Assembly (NCBI GenBank): GCA_013361525.1
Contig: JABFXY010000004.1
Location: forward strand, 1-64,000
Origin: Polyangiaceae bacterium
Lineage (GTDB): Bacteria; Myxococcota_A; Polyangia; Polyangiales; Polyangiaceae
DNA: 64,000 nucleotides
Reading direction: 5' to 3'
In this document: positions 25,378 to 34,778 of the stretch, in pieces
Layout of the letters: every line of letters starts with the position of its first letter
Numbering within the stretch: the first letter of the stretch is position 1
Notes under the pieces: generated by a model
Told to the model about the DNA's origin: nothing
Database searches by the model: none
What the model saw: the letters and a program-made list of their open reading frames with translations, nothing else
Position numbers and translations under genes: made by a program

Positions 25378-27596
25378 GGCTGTGCCTCCGCGGAGAGATC
25401 GAGCACCTGTACCAAGGTGGGCGTCGGCGAGGCGACGTCGAAGACGCGGATACCGCGATCGCCGTCGGCGACGAACAGCCGCTCGGCCGAAGCGGCGACA
25501 CCCGAAGCCGCACCCGAGAACGCGACCACCGACATGACCTGCGGAGCGCCGCTGAAGAGATCGATCGTGACGAGCTGCGTTCGGTAGCGACCGCGATCGA
25601 CGGCGACGGCGTAAACGCGGCTTCCTGCCAGTGTCGCCGCGACGTAATCACCGGGGGGAAGCTCGGCCGAGACGGGCCCGCCTTCGCCGTGCAGCGTGAC
25701 ACCCGCTTCACCTCCGAGGCTCGCGACCTCGACGTCGCCGACGTCACCGGTCATGACGACGCGCCGCGGAAGCGCCTTGCGCCATCGGCTCACGCTCGCG
25801 ATCTCCTGGTCGCCGAATGCTCCGATCGCAGCGAGCGGCGTTGCGCCGACGCCGTCGATTTCGAGGCTGCTCGTCCACTCCGGCGACGCGACGAGGAGGT
25901 GATCTTCGCCGACGGCGACCGATTGGGGCAGGTGCGCTTCGCGTCCGGAGGAGAACTCGACGAAGGAGCTGTCCGTGTCGTACGCGATGACGCCGTGCTC
26001 GGTCGGGACGTAGAACGTGGCCGCCTTCGCAGCGAGCCCGCCGGACCAAATCTGCGTACCGAAGTCGATCGGGTTCGGCGCGCCTTCGACGTACACGACC
26101 CCGAGGCCGGTCTGGGGCGACAGGCCTCCGAGGACCCAACGACCGTCGCCGAGGAAGGCAGCCGCGCGTGCGAGCTTCGCCTCCGGAACGTCGGCCGTCT
26201 TCGCGAGGACGCCGTCCTCACCGACGCCGAAGAGGCCGCCGCCTTTGCCCGCGACGAGCACCGCGTCGCCTTGGACGGCGATGCCTTCGGTGAGTCGCGG
26301 CTCCGCGTAGCGCCCGAGCTTTTCGTCGAGGTTCGCCGGGTTTCGCACGTCGATCGCACGGATGCCGATACGGGTCGCGTCGCCGAATGCGAAGACGCGA
26401 CCGTCGACGGGCAAGGTCTGCAGCGGGTCGCGGCCCTCGGGCGGGACCGACGGAGGAACCCACGTCTCGGCCCACGGAACGAGCTCCCACGGGGGCTCGG
26501 TCGAGCAGGAAAGATCGTCCTCCGGAGGGGCGGGGAGGCCCGGGGTTGCGAGCGTGCTGCAAGTCGTCGCCGGGTTCGAGACGTCGAGCGGAAGGATGCC
26601 GTACTCGCCACCTGCGACGTACAGCGTGCCGCCGAAGTCGCGAACGCCGCTCGCGTAGAAGCTCTGGTCGTCGGTCAGCGTGCAGTTGCCGATCGGCGCG
26701 ACTTGGGTCGGGTCCGTGACATCCATCGCGACGGCGCCATATCGGCCTGCCGCGACGAATGCGACGTCGCCGGCGAGCGAGACGTCCTTCGCCGGCGCGA
26801 CGAGGATGTCGTCCTGGTACGCGTTGTCGATCCACCGATGACCGAGGAGCGCACCCGTCGCGACGTCGATCGTCGCGAACGTGTCGCAGGCAGCGACGTA
26901 CGCCGTGCCGGAGCGCGACGCGACGGCGGCTGCGAAGCCCGGGACGGGAAGCACGGTCCGCAGGCTGAGCTCCGATTCCAGGATGTCGACGACCGCGACA
27001 CCGGACGCGCCCGTCGCGACGAATGCAGTATCTCCCTCGATCCAGACATCGAGCGCGGGCCCGTCGAACGCAACATCCGAGAGGCGGAACGGTGAGGCGG
27101 GGTCCGTGACGTCGACGAGAAGAAGCCCTTCGTCACCGCCGGCGATCAGAAGGCGACCAGCGTGGGTCGCGACGCTCATCGGCTGGCCGAAGCCGGCGAG
27201 GAGCGCTTCGCGCTTCGGCTCGTCGGCGTCCGTCATGTCGAGGACCCAGAGGTTCGTCGCGTCGACGGCGAAGAGCCGATCGTCGATGAGCACGCCGTCT
27301 CGCATGATCGGCGCGTGGAAGTAGTCCATGTAGAACGGGTCTTCCGTGCCGCCGCAGACTTCGTCGATGAGGACGTATGCGAGCTTCACACGGCCGCAAT
27401 CGTCCTCGACGAGGGTGCCTTGCCACTTGCTGCCCGTGGTCGGGGGATCGGTCGGACCGGTGGGAGGACCATCGGGCGGCGGAGGCTCGTCGATGAACTC
27501 GCCGCCGTCGCCGAAGTCACCGCACCCTGCGAGTAGTGCGACGACGGGCCAGAGGCGACCGAAGCGAAAGCACGCGGACCAGCGAGATCGTCGCAT
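25374..27596 (-). CDS. Large lipoprotein with LVIVD-type beta-propeller repeats
   Basis: 740 residues from ATG at 27,596, with GGGAGG upstream. An in-frame ATG at 27,722 is rejected because it would precede the signal peptide. MRRSRWSACFRFGRLWPVVA is followed by LLAGC, the lipobox. After a Pro-rich linker come repeated units of the LVIVD type: LLLVDVTDPASPF, GAVAMDVTDPTQVAP, GILPLDVSNPATT, GIRAIDVRNPANL and GIRVFDVASPTPTL. These units build a beta-propeller. It is probably displayed on the outer membrane with the Ig-like lipoprotein encoded next. Partner or ligand unknown. Confidence 0.75.
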   Translation of the reverse strand: MRRSRWSACFRFGRLWPVVALLAGCGDFGDGGEFIDEPPPPDGPPTGPTDPPTTGSKWQGTLVEDDCGRVKLAYVLIDEVCGGTEDPFYMDYFHAPIMRDGVLIDDRLFAVDATNLWVLDMTDADEPKREALLAGFGQPMSVATHAGRLLIAGGDEGLLLVDVTDPASPFRLSDVAFDGPALDVWIEGDTAFVATGASGVAVVDILESELSLRTVLPVPGFAAAVASRSGTAYVAACDTFATIDVATGALLGHRWIDNAYQDDILVAPAKDVSLAGDVAFVAAGRYGAVAMDVTDPTQVAPIGNCTLTDDQSFYASGVRDFGGTLYVAGGEYGILPLDVSNPATTCSTLATPGLPAPPEDDLSCSTEPPWELVPWAETWVPPSVPPEGRDPLQTLPVDGRVFAFGDATRIGIRAIDVRNPANLDEKLGRYAEPRLTEGIAVQGDAVLVAGKGGGLFGVGEDGVLAKTADVPEAKLARAAAFLGDGRWVLGGLSPQTGLGVVYVEGAPNPIDFGTQIWSGGLAAKAATFYVPTEHGVIAYDTDSSFVEFSSGREAHLPQSVAVGEDHLLVASPEWTSSLEIDGVGATPLAAIGAFGDQEIASVSRWRKALPRRVVMTGDVGDVEVASLGGEAGVTLHGEGGPVSAELPPGDYVAATLAGSRVYAVAVDRGRYRTQLVTIDLFSGAPQVMSVVAFSGAASGVAASAERLFVADGDRGIRVFDVASPTPTLVQVLDLSAEAQP

Positions 27597-27665
27597 GAAC
27601 AAGCCTCCCTCACGGTGCTTCGGCGCGAAACCGCATGAAGCGCGCGCGACCGAAGCGGTGGAGAA

Positions 27666-27715
27666 GGCGAGGTGCCACGGCCGTCGAAGAAGCCTTCGGC
27701 GGAGTGCACCTCGCC
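27666..27715 (-). terminator. Candidate hairpin after dut
   Basis: GGCGAGGTGC (27,666-27,675) pairs perfectly with 27,706-27,715, and an inner CGAAG/CTTCG stem fits within the loop. It lies in the 310-bp gap between dut and the LVIVD lipoprotein gene, both on the minus strand. There is no strong T-run. Apart from it the gap has no gene. Confidence 0.4.
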
Positions 27716-27906
27716 CTCCCACTGTCGATTAAGCCAAGCCCCGAAGTTAAGAGCGACGCTTGCGCGACGCACGTGCCGCCCATTCAGCATCCGTGCCACC
27801 GCCGTCGCTCGGCAGGACAAGCGCTGATTTGCAGGCGATCAGACCCGAGAAGGTCCGCGATCCCCTGACATCGCTGTCGCGCGGCGCCGGTCCCCAGCCG
27901 CCGATC

Positions 27907-28347
27907 TCAGCCGCCGGTCGAGCCGTAGCCGCCGGTGCCGCGCGAGGTCTCGTCGAGCGCCTCGACCTCGACGACCGCCGCTTGCCGGTAAGGAGCGATG
28001 ACGAGCTGCGCGATGCGCATGCCGTTCTCCACGACGAACGGGTCCTGGCCGTGGTTGATCAACACGACGCCGAGCTCGCCGCGGTAGTCCTCGTCGATGG
28101 TGCCCGGTGCGTTGAGGACGGTGACGCCGTGCTTGAGCGCGAGGCCCGAGCGCGGACGCACCTGTCCTTCGTGACCGGCCGGCAGCGCGATCGCGAGGCC
28201 GATCGGGATCAACGCGCGGGCCCCGGGGGCGATCGTCACCTTCTCGTCGAGGGCAGCGGAGAGATCGAGCCCGGCCGCGCCGCCCGTCTGTGGTGCGGGC
28301 AGGACCGCCGTCGGTCGAAGCTTGCGGACACGCAGGGAGAGGGTCAC
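27907..28347 (-). CDS. dut: dUTP diphosphatase
   Basis: 146 residues from GTG at 28,347, overlapping the M50 protease stop (GTGA). It has the trimeric dUTPase motifs in order: GAAGLDLSA (I), [11 protein letters not shown] (II), [20 protein letters not shown] with the catalytic Asp and uracil-pocket Tyr (III), [10 protein letters not shown] (IV) and [11 protein letters not shown] (V, the mobile C-terminal loop). It hydrolyses dUTP to dUMP and pyrophosphate, feeding thymidylate synthesis and keeping uracil out of DNA. Co-transcription with a site-2 protease is unusual but tight here. Confidence 0.95.
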   Translation of the reverse strand: MTLSLRVRKLRPTAVLPAPQTGGAAGLDLSAALDEKVTIAPGARALIPIGLAIALPAGHEGQVRPRSGLALKHGVTVLNAPGTIDEDYRGELGVVLINHGQDPFVVENGMRIAQLVIAPYRQAAVVEVEALDETSRGTGGYGSTGG

Positions 28348-29738
28348 GTCGGCCTCGGCAACACGTGCTCGAGCTCGTCGATCCCGACCAGCGCCTCGTC
28401 GGCCCAAACGCGCGGCGAGTCGGTGAAGCCCGCCTGAACCGCACGGCGCATCATGTCCACGGCCTTCGAGGGATCCGCTGCGCGGGCGTACGCACGCGCA
28501 GCCTCGAACGCGTCGTCGGCGTTGCGGTCGCGCTTGAACACGGTCTCGTAGATGCGGCCGGTCCAGTGGTGCTCGTTCGACGCAGCGATCATCGAGGCGA
28601 GGATGCGCATGTCCTCCGTGCTGATGCCGTCGGCGGTATCGAGCGCGAGCGCTGCCGCGCGGGCACCCTCGCCCTTGCGAAGGAGGATTTGGATGAGCGG
28701 ACCGAAGACCTCTTTGCGGTCGTCTCCAGCGGCGCGCGCGGCCTCGAGCAAACGTCGCGCGGCGTCTTCGTCTCCGCGCGCGAGCGCCACGGCCGCGACG
28801 AGCGCCGGATCACCATGAGCAATGCGGGTTAGGCGCGAGACCGCTTCGGTCGCTTGCACCGTCTCGCCACGCGCGAGGTGCGCCCAGCCGAGGATGGTGA
28901 GCACCTCCGGGATCGCGCGGGCTTGCGGCCGTGCTCCGCCGATCTCGCGACCTTCGAGGACACCGCGCGCGATCTCGATCGCCTTCGTCGGATCGTCGTC
29001 TTCGAGCGCGCGACGAGCGTCGGCGAGCGCGCGGGCAGTCGCGGGCTGCAGCGGCTCCGTCGTCCCACGTGCGGCCTCTGCGGTCTCACGCGAGGCGCGC
29101 ACGGCCGCGCTCGTCTCGCGCAGCGCGATGAACGCCTGCACGGCGGCGGAGCCGAAGATGTACACGCCGAAGAACTGGCCAATAACGGCGCTCCAGATGG
29201 CGATCGCCGTACCGACGAGCGCCGAGATGATCAGCGTGATGCGGTAACGCTTCGGGCCGAGGGCGTGCTCGACGACGTGCCCGCCGTCGAGCGGCAGCAC
29301 CGGCGCAAGGTTCATCACGCTCCAGAACAAGTTCACCCAGTACAGGTTGCTGACCAGCTGGACCATCCCCGGGTTTTGAACCGGGACGAATTTCGCGATC
29401 GCGTACGCGACACCCGCGAGCGTGAACCCAGCGATCGGCCCCGCGAGCGAGACGATCACGTTCTTCACGCGCGTCATCGGCAGGACCACCGACGGGAACG
29501 TCGCACCACCCAAAAAGTGGAGGCGGATCGCCGACCGAATCCCGAACGCGCGGAACGCCAGGGCGTGACCGAGCTCGTGGATGAGGATGCTGACGAGCAA
29601 GATGAGCGCCCAGAGCACGATGTAGATCGGGCTTTGCGAGCCACCCATCAGCGAGAACATGACGGCCGTGAGCCAGAAGCCCATCGTGATCTCGATGTCG
29701 AACCCGAGGAACCGTACGTGCATGTCTGTGCGGGACAT
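28344..29738 (-). CDS. M50 site-2-type membrane metalloprotease with TPR-like C-terminus
   Basis: 464 residues from ATG at 29,738; 29,723 is an alternative. Transmembrane helices fill residues 15-220. The zinc motif HELGH (H54-H58) lies in a helix ([20 protein letters not shown]). The second metal site is [14 protein letters not shown], with D151. Residues 225-460 are Ala-rich helical repeats of TPR type ([37 protein letters not shown]). It likely cleaves a membrane protein within the bilayer, with the repeats as a partner-binding cytoplasmic domain. The substrate is unknown. Confidence 0.85.
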   Translation of the reverse strand: MSRTDMHVRFLGFDIEITMGFWLTAVMFSLMGGSQSPIYIVLWALILLVSILIHELGHALAFRAFGIRSAIRLHFLGGATFPSVVLPMTRVKNVIVSLAGPIAGFTLAGVAYAIAKFVPVQNPGMVQLVSNLYWVNLFWSVMNLAPVLPLDGGHVVEHALGPKRYRITLIISALVGTAIAIWSAVIGQFFGVYIFGSAAVQAFIALRETSAAVRASRETAEAARGTTEPLQPATARALADARRALEDDDPTKAIEIARGVLEGREIGGARPQARAIPEVLTILGWAHLARGETVQATEAVSRLTRIAHGDPALVAAVALARGDEDAARRLLEAARAAGDDRKEVFGPLIQILLRKGEGARAAALALDTADGISTEDMRILASMIAASNEHHWTGRIYETVFKRDRNADDAFEAARAYARAADPSKAVDMMRRAVQAGFTDSPRVWADEALVGIDELEHVLPRPT

Positions 29739-29826
29739 ATAGTACGGACGGGTGCGCCTCGCACGCGTTCGAGGCCGCGATCTCCGGCAAAGTTGCGATC
29801 TTTTCGCAACTGACCGAAGAAGAGGC

Positions 29827-30678
29827 GTGCGTTCCAAGAGCTTCGTGAAGAAGTATTTCGTCTTTGGCTCGGTCGTCGCGTTCGGTCTCGCTGGATGCGC
29901 GTCCGCACCACTCGCCGATCACGCGTCGGAGCCGGAAAAAAGCGTCGCCGAGACGCCGTCCGACGCTTCCGCCACGCGCGCGTCCGAGCCCGCGCCGAGC
30001 ACCTCCGCGTCGGCTGTTGCGCTCGCGTCTGCATCGCTCGAGCCCGCTCCGAGCGCCGCGCCCGCTCCATCGAACGCCCCGCCGCCGCGCAAAGGCACGG
30101 TGATTCTCCACGTCGGCGACTCGTTCGTTCACTCGGGCCTCACGCAGAAGCTCCGCAAGCACTTCGAGGCGCTCGGCGTTCGTTACGAGGTTCGCGCCGA
30201 GCAGAGCACCAACAGCCTCGACTGGTCGAAGCGCGTTCCGGGTGAGGTGTCCGCGGCCCAACCGGACCTCGTCATCGTCACGCTCGGCGGCAACGAGATC
30301 GGCTCGAAGCACCTCGACGTCCAGGCCCGTGCGATCCGCAGCATCGTCAAATCGATCGGCGACAGGCCCTGCGTGTGGACGGCGCCGCCGCTGTGGATGG
30401 AGGAGGAGGGCCTCTTCGACACGCTGCAGCAGAACGTCGGCCCGTGCCGGTTCTTCGAGACCGATCGCATCGTCGGCACCTTCATTCCGCGCCGAAAAGA
30501 CAACATCCACCCCACGATGGAGGGCGGCGCGCTCTGGGCTGACAAGCTCTACGACTGGCTGATGGCGGAGCGGACCGGCGACGAGAAGAAGCCCTGGCTC
30601 CTGAAGCCGGCGACCGAAGACGAAAAGACGCTTCGGGGCCACCGAGGCCCTCTGCCGAAACCGGAGCCCAAACCGTAG
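29827..30678 (+). CDS. SGNH/GDSL-hydrolase-like lipoprotein
   Basis: 283 residues from GTG at 29,827, with GAAGAGG just upstream. The signal peptide FVFGSVVAFGLAGC carries lipobox LAGC. An Ala/Ser/Pro-rich linker of about 60 residues follows. The catalytic part has block I HVGDSFVHSGL (Ser in GDS), block III TLGGNEIGS (in place of GxND) and block V DNIHPT with the Asp/His pair. It resembles SGNH esterases and O-acetyl-peptidoglycan or polysaccharide esterases. It is probably envelope-anchored, acting on acylated surface sugars; substrate inferred only. Confidence 0.75.
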   Translation: MRSKSFVKKYFVFGSVVAFGLAGCASAPLADHASEPEKSVAETPSDASATRASEPAPSTSASAVALASASLEPAPSAAPAPSNAPPPRKGTVILHVGDSFVHSGLTQKLRKHFEALGVRYEVRAEQSTNSLDWSKRVPGEVSAAQPDLVIVTLGGNEIGSKHLDVQARAIRSIVKSIGDRPCVWTAPPLWMEEEGLFDTLQQNVGPCRFFETDRIVGTFIPRRKDNIHPTMEGGALWADKLYDWLMAERTGDEKKPWLLKPATEDEKTLRGHRGPLPKPEPKP

Positions 30679-30736
30679 TCGAACGGTCGGGCGAATCTTC
30701 TCGGCCGCGGCATCGGCGGGTTAGGATGAAGCCGCC

Positions 30737-32044
30737 ATGCTCTTGCCTTCCTTTCGTCACCGTCGGGTGCATCCCTCCGTCTTGCTCGTTGCAGCCTCGC
30801 TCGTCGGGTGCAGCGTCGATATCGACGATCTCTTCAGCGATGACCCCGCCGACGGCGGTGGGTCGGCGCAAGGCGCGGGCTCGCCGAACGGCGGCAGCGC
30901 ACAAGGCGGCGATGCCTCCGGACCGGGTGGCTTTCCGAGCCACGGCGGCGAGTCTTCCAATGGCGGGCAGCCGAGCGACGGCGGCGGGACGACGACGGTC
31001 AGCGAGTCGTGTGGTGACAACCTCATCAACGGCCTCGAGGAGTGCGACGGCAACGACTTCGGCGGCCTCGACTGCACCGACTTCGGCTCCGACAACCCCG
31101 CGGGTTTGACGTGCTCCGGCGTGTGCACGATCGACACGAGCAACTGCCAATCGCCGACGGAGTGCGGCAACGGCTCGGTCGAGCAAGGGGAGGAGTGCGA
31201 CGACGGCAACAACCTCGCGAACGACGGTTGCTCGCCGACATGCTCCATCGACGGCACCTGCCAGAGCCCGGTCGAGCTTCAGATCGGGATGGGCACGACG
31301 AGCGTGTTCGGCGACACGACGAACGCGCAGTCACAGGAGAACCCCGGCAACATCAGTTATTGCCAAGGCGCGACGGGGCCCGAGATCGTGTTCAAGATCA
31401 TGCCGGACGACTCGGGCGTCGCCACGCTGTACCTACCGTCGAGCGGGACGGTGTTCGACGCAGCGATGTATGTCAGCCAGAACTGCGTCGTCGGCGACGA
31501 CACACCCTGCCACGACAACTACAACACCCTCTCGGGTGACAACGGCGGTGAGGTCCTCTCGTTCCCCGTGACCGCAGGAACGCCGTTCTATGCGGTGATC
31601 GACGGCTTCCATCCGGAGGACTCCGGGGCGTTCGAGCTCACGATCGATCTTTCCTCGGGCGAAGACTGCTCCGATCCGATTCCGATCATGCTCGAGGGCG
31701 ACGCCGGCTACGACCTCTACGGCAACACCACCGGTCACACGAACAACGGCGCTTCGTCGCAAGTCAGCACGTGCGGTGGCGCAGGCGCGGGACCGGATCT
31801 CGTCTACGAGATCACGTCGCTCGAAGGTGACACCTTCAACTTCGAGATGTTCACGCAGTTCAACTCCGTCCTTCACGCTCGGTCGAGCTGCGAGAGCCAG
31901 GAGACGCAGTTCGTTTGCAGCGCGCCGGTGAACTCCAACGGCTCGTCCTTCAGTATCGACAGCGGCAACGGCGAGACGAACTACGTCTACGCCGACGGCA
32001 CGATGAGCTCGTCGGGGTTCTACACGCTGCGCATCAGCCACTGA
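30737..32044 (+). CDS. Lipoprotein with Myxococcus cysteine-rich repeats (DUF4215)
   Basis: 435 residues from ATG at 30,737. Signal VLLVAASLVGC with lipobox. A Gly/Ser-rich linker covers residues 40-85. Cysteine-rich units follow: CGDNLINGLEECDGNDFGG and CGNGSVEQGEECDDGNNLAN then DGCSPTC. These are the repeat widespread in myxobacterial surface proteins. The C-terminal 270 residues form two or three beta-rich pre-peptidase-like domains (GAFELTIDL, GFYTLRISH). A surface structural protein is likely. It supports the Myxococcota assignment. Confidence 0.75.
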   Translation: MLLPSFRHRRVHPSVLLVAASLVGCSVDIDDLFSDDPADGGGSAQGAGSPNGGSAQGGDASGPGGFPSHGGESSNGGQPSDGGGTTTVSESCGDNLINGLEECDGNDFGGLDCTDFGSDNPAGLTCSGVCTIDTSNCQSPTECGNGSVEQGEECDDGNNLANDGCSPTCSIDGTCQSPVELQIGMGTTSVFGDTTNAQSQENPGNISYCQGATGPEIVFKIMPDDSGVATLYLPSSGTVFDAAMYVSQNCVVGDDTPCHDNYNTLSGDNGGEVLSFPVTAGTPFYAVIDGFHPEDSGAFELTIDLSSGEDCSDPIPIMLEGDAGYDLYGNTTGHTNNGASSQVSTCGGAGAGPDLVYEITSLEGDTFNFEMFTQFNSVLHARSSCESQETQFVCSAPVNSNGSSFSIDSGNGETNYVYADGTMSSSGFYTLRISH

Positions 32045-32063
32045 GGCGCGGCGCTCGTGTCGA

Positions 32064-32774
32064 TCAGGGCGCTTGGCCGAGCGCCCCGGCGATCACCGCG
32101 CGCACGTCCTTCATGAGCGCTTTGCGGCCGCCTCGACCGTACGAGGGCGCATCGATCGGCGGGAGGATGCGGACCTTCACCTTCGCGCCCTTGTGAACGA
32201 CGACGCCGTCGGCGGGCATCACGTTCTCGGTGCCTTCGAGGACGAGCGGGAGGATGCGCACGCCGGCCTCGATCGCGAGGTGAAACCCGCCCGCTTTGAA
32301 CGAGCCGAGCTCGCCCGTCTTGCTGCGCGTACCCTCGGGGGCGATCCACACCCGGGTGCCCCCCGCGAGGAGCTTTCCGCTTTCGCGTAGGCTGTGAATG
32401 GCGCGCTCTCGCTTGTCACGATCGATCTTCACGAACCCGGCCGCGAGCATCGCCTGACCGAAGACTGGCACGCGAAACAGCTCCTTCTTCGCGACCATGC
32501 GCAGGCGCCCGCCGGGCAGCGCGCAGAAGACCGTCGGGATGTCGTAGTAGCTTCGATGGTTCGACATCACGACGTAGGCCTCGCCCTCGGTCACGTTTTC
32601 GGTGCCGCTGACGTGGAGCTCGACGCCTGCCTGGCGGAGCAACTCGCGGCTCCACCACGCGAGGCGCCGGTCGCACTCGTCGAGTGAAACGCGCTCGCGG
32701 AAGGCGTCGACGACGGTCGGTAGGCAGATTTTCGCGGTCACCCCCACCGCGCGTAGAGAGTCCACGATGCTCAT
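32064..32774 (-). CDS. 1-acylglycerol-3-phosphate acyltransferase (PlsC family)
   Basis: 236 residues from ATG at 32,774. The acyltransferase box SNHRSYYDIP supplies H73 and D78. The second block, RMVAKKELFRVPVFG, and the phosphate-binding block, APEGTRSKTGELGSFKAGGF (E146-R149), follow in the right order. It should acylate lysophosphatidate or a related lysolipid at the inner membrane. It is convergent with the cysteine-rich lipoprotein gene, which ends 19 bp away. Confidence 0.9.
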   Translation of the reverse strand: MSIVDSLRAVGVTAKICLPTVVDAFRERVSLDECDRRLAWWSRELLRQAGVELHVSGTENVTEGEAYVVMSNHRSYYDIPTVFCALPGGRLRMVAKKELFRVPVFGQAMLAAGFVKIDRDKRERAIHSLRESGKLLAGGTRVWIAPEGTRSKTGELGSFKAGGFHLAIEAGVRILPLVLEGTENVMPADGVVVHKGAKVKVRILPPIDAPSYGRGGRKALMKDVRAVIAGALGQAP

Positions 32775-33034
32775 CGGCGGCGCAGGCTACACGAACTCGT
32801 GGATGTCGAAAGAAACCAGCAACTTGTTCGGCGCACGCGCGGATCTGATGGACGGATTGACCAGGGGACCTGGGGATCGAACCACCGAAATCGGTGTGAT
32901 TCCTTGTGGGTACAGCCCGCACGTTGCGTGAGTTATTGCTCGGCCCTGTTGAAATTTTTCAATCAAGGGAGCGCAATTTGGGCGGTTTAGCGCTCATTCG
33001 TCGGTTGGCCCGATCGGTGCTCAGTGCGCCACCC

Positions 33035-33889
33035 ATGAACCGAATCGTCACGTTGGCTTGGCTGTTGGTGTCTGGCGTCGCGCTCGTCTCGAGCGGCTGC
33101 GCCCCGGGCGACCTCGACGAGGTGTCGGAGGAGGACGAGGGGCTCGACGACGAGGGTGAAGCCGACGACGCCGAAGATGCGCTGAGCACGTCGGTCTTCG
33201 AGCTGCCTTTCCCCTGCAACCAGGTCTGGTCCGGCCAGACGCGCTCGAATCACAGCCCGCAGAAGTCGGTCGACTTCAACCGCTCCAACGACTTCGGCGA
33301 CACCGTCGTCGCGTCGGCGGGCGGCAAGGTCACGCGCGTCGAGAACGAAGGCAACACCAGCTACGGACGCTGGGTCGAGATCGATCACGGCGGCGGTTAC
33401 CGCACGCGCTACGCCCACCTCAGCGTGCAGTCGGTCTCGATCGGCCAGAACGTCTCGCGCGGTCAAAAGATCGGCGAGGTCGGCAGCACGGGCGGATCGA
33501 CCGGCCCGCACCTTCACTTCGAGCTTCGTCTGAACGGCACGGCGATCAAGCCGGTGTTCCACGGCGCGACCGCGCTCTTCTACGGAACGAAGAACTACAC
33601 GAGCCACAACTGCAGCGCGGGCGGCGGCGGCGGCGGTGGTGGCGTCAGCGGCACCGTGAACACCGCGGGCCCGGACCTCACCATTCGCGCGTCGGCGAGC
33701 CCGAACAGCGCCGCGGTCGGCTCCGTCGCGGACGGAGCGCACGTCACGATCAAATGCCAGAAGCACGGCGTCTCGGTGTCCGGCACCTACGGCACCTCGA
33801 CGCTCTGGGATTTCATCGGCACCGGCTACGTCGCGGACGCGTACGTTTCGACCGGCTCCGACGGACAGGTCGCGCCGACCTGCAACTGA
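33035..33889 (+). CDS. M23-family peptidase with SH3-like domain
   Basis: 284 residues from ATG at 33,035 (MNRIVTLAWLLVSGVALV), with an N-terminal lipoprotein signal ending SSGC. An acidic linker follows. The LytM/M23 domain has the HSPQKSVDFN site (His, Asp), RYAHLS and PHLHFELRLNG (zinc-binding HxH). A poly-Gly linker leads to a bacterial SH3-type domain (PDLTIRASASPNSAAVGSVA). It probably cuts peptidoglycan cross-bridges in the periplasm, for remodelling or predation. The gap before it (32,775-33,034) should hold its promoter. Confidence 0.88.
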   Translation: MNRIVTLAWLLVSGVALVSSGCAPGDLDEVSEEDEGLDDEGEADDAEDALSTSVFELPFPCNQVWSGQTRSNHSPQKSVDFNRSNDFGDTVVASAGGKVTRVENEGNTSYGRWVEIDHGGGYRTRYAHLSVQSVSIGQNVSRGQKIGEVGSTGGSTGPHLHFELRLNGTAIKPVFHGATALFYGTKNYTSHNCSAGGGGGGGGVSGTVNTAGPDLTIRASASPNSAAVGSVADGAHVTIKCQKHGVSVSGTYGTSTLWDFIGTGYVADAYVSTGSDGQVAPTCN

Positions 33890-33911
33890 TCGGCGCGTTC
33901 GAGCTGCTCGC

Positions 33912-34778
33912 TCAGAGCTCGATTTTCGCGATGAAACCCCACGAAGACCAGCGTCGGAACCAATCTCCGACGCTGCGCCCGAGGGCCGTGGCGTCCGCTT
34001 CGCTCTTGCCCTCGGCGACGATGGAGCACGCTTCGATCAGCGATTTACCCTCGGCGAGCGCGTCCAACATGCGGAACGCGTCCGGGACGAGCTCTTCGTA
34101 GTGAACGACGAGGTCTTTGCGAAATAGCGCGAGCGAGGTGGGCTTCGCATTTTGGCGCGCCCATTCGCGGACGTCCGTCGACGCGTCGTCGCGCACGACG
34201 AGCCGCAGGACGTTCACCGGGTATTGGAGCTCGAACCGCTTCACGAGCGGGCTCAGGACGAAGGTCGCGCGCTCCCAATCGTTCGGCGATAACGACGCGA
34301 CGAGCTTGGGATCCAGCGGCGGAGGATCCGCGCCGTCGAAGACGTCGAGAAAGGCGATCTCGTACCGTGCGGCCTCGAGGCACAGCGCCTCGAGGCCCTC
34401 GGGCAGACCATCCCAACGCTCCAGAAACGCGGGCATGTTCACGCCGAGGTCGCGCAGGCTCGGCGTCGAGGGCGGATGCGCGACGAGGTAGTCGCGCACC
34501 AGCGAGTGCCACCCGTCGTGGCCGAGCGCGGCTGCGAGGGTAGGGAAGTCGTCGTGGAGAGCGTCGTCGTGGCGCAGCCAATATTGGCGGCGGTAGATGT
34601 CGACCTGCTCGGCAGGCGTGAGCCGATCGTTACTGGTGACGTGCATCGCACACGACGCGCGGAGCGATTCGTCTCCGGCGACCGGCGCAGGCCGGCGAAA
34701 CGCGTCGGTCAGAAACGACTGCACCGAGCGTAGCGATTCCGGGGCTCGGGGCTCGACGTAGCGTCGCTCGGCGCTCAC
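33912..34778 (-). CDS. bufC: BufC-type protein (DUF2063 / putative DNA-binding domain)
   Basis: 288 residues from ATG at 34,778, overlapping the bufB stop by ATGA. The N-terminal helical domain SLRSVQSFLTDAFRRP, with EQVDIYRRQYWLRHDDALHD and DDFPTLAAALGHDGWHSLVR, is the classical DUF2063 pattern. The C-terminal half (YPVNVLRLVVRDDAS, LVVHYEELVPDAFRMLDAL) matches the MbnC/BufC partner type. In characterised systems this protein pairs with a DUF692 oxidase and presents the precursor peptide for cysteine modification. Context with bufB and two precursors makes the assignment strong. Confidence 0.85.
   Translation of the reverse strand: MSAERRYVEPRAPESLRSVQSFLTDAFRRPAPVAGDESLRASCAMHVTSNDRLTPAEQVDIYRRQYWLRHDDALHDDFPTLAAALGHDGWHSLVRDYLVAHPPSTPSLRDLGVNMPAFLERWDGLPEGLEALCLEAARYEIAFLDVFDGADPPPLDPKLVASLSPNDWERATFVLSPLVKRFELQYPVNVLRLVVRDDASTDVREWARQNAKPTSLALFRKDLVVHYEELVPDAFRMLDALAEGKSLIEACSIVAEGKSEADATALGRSVGDWFRRWSSWGFIAKIEL

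Noticed and set aside
25689..27095. 468-codon plus-strand frame over the LVIVD lipoprotein
   Set aside because: Acidic/basic repeats without structure; the minus strand carries a signal peptide and repeat units.
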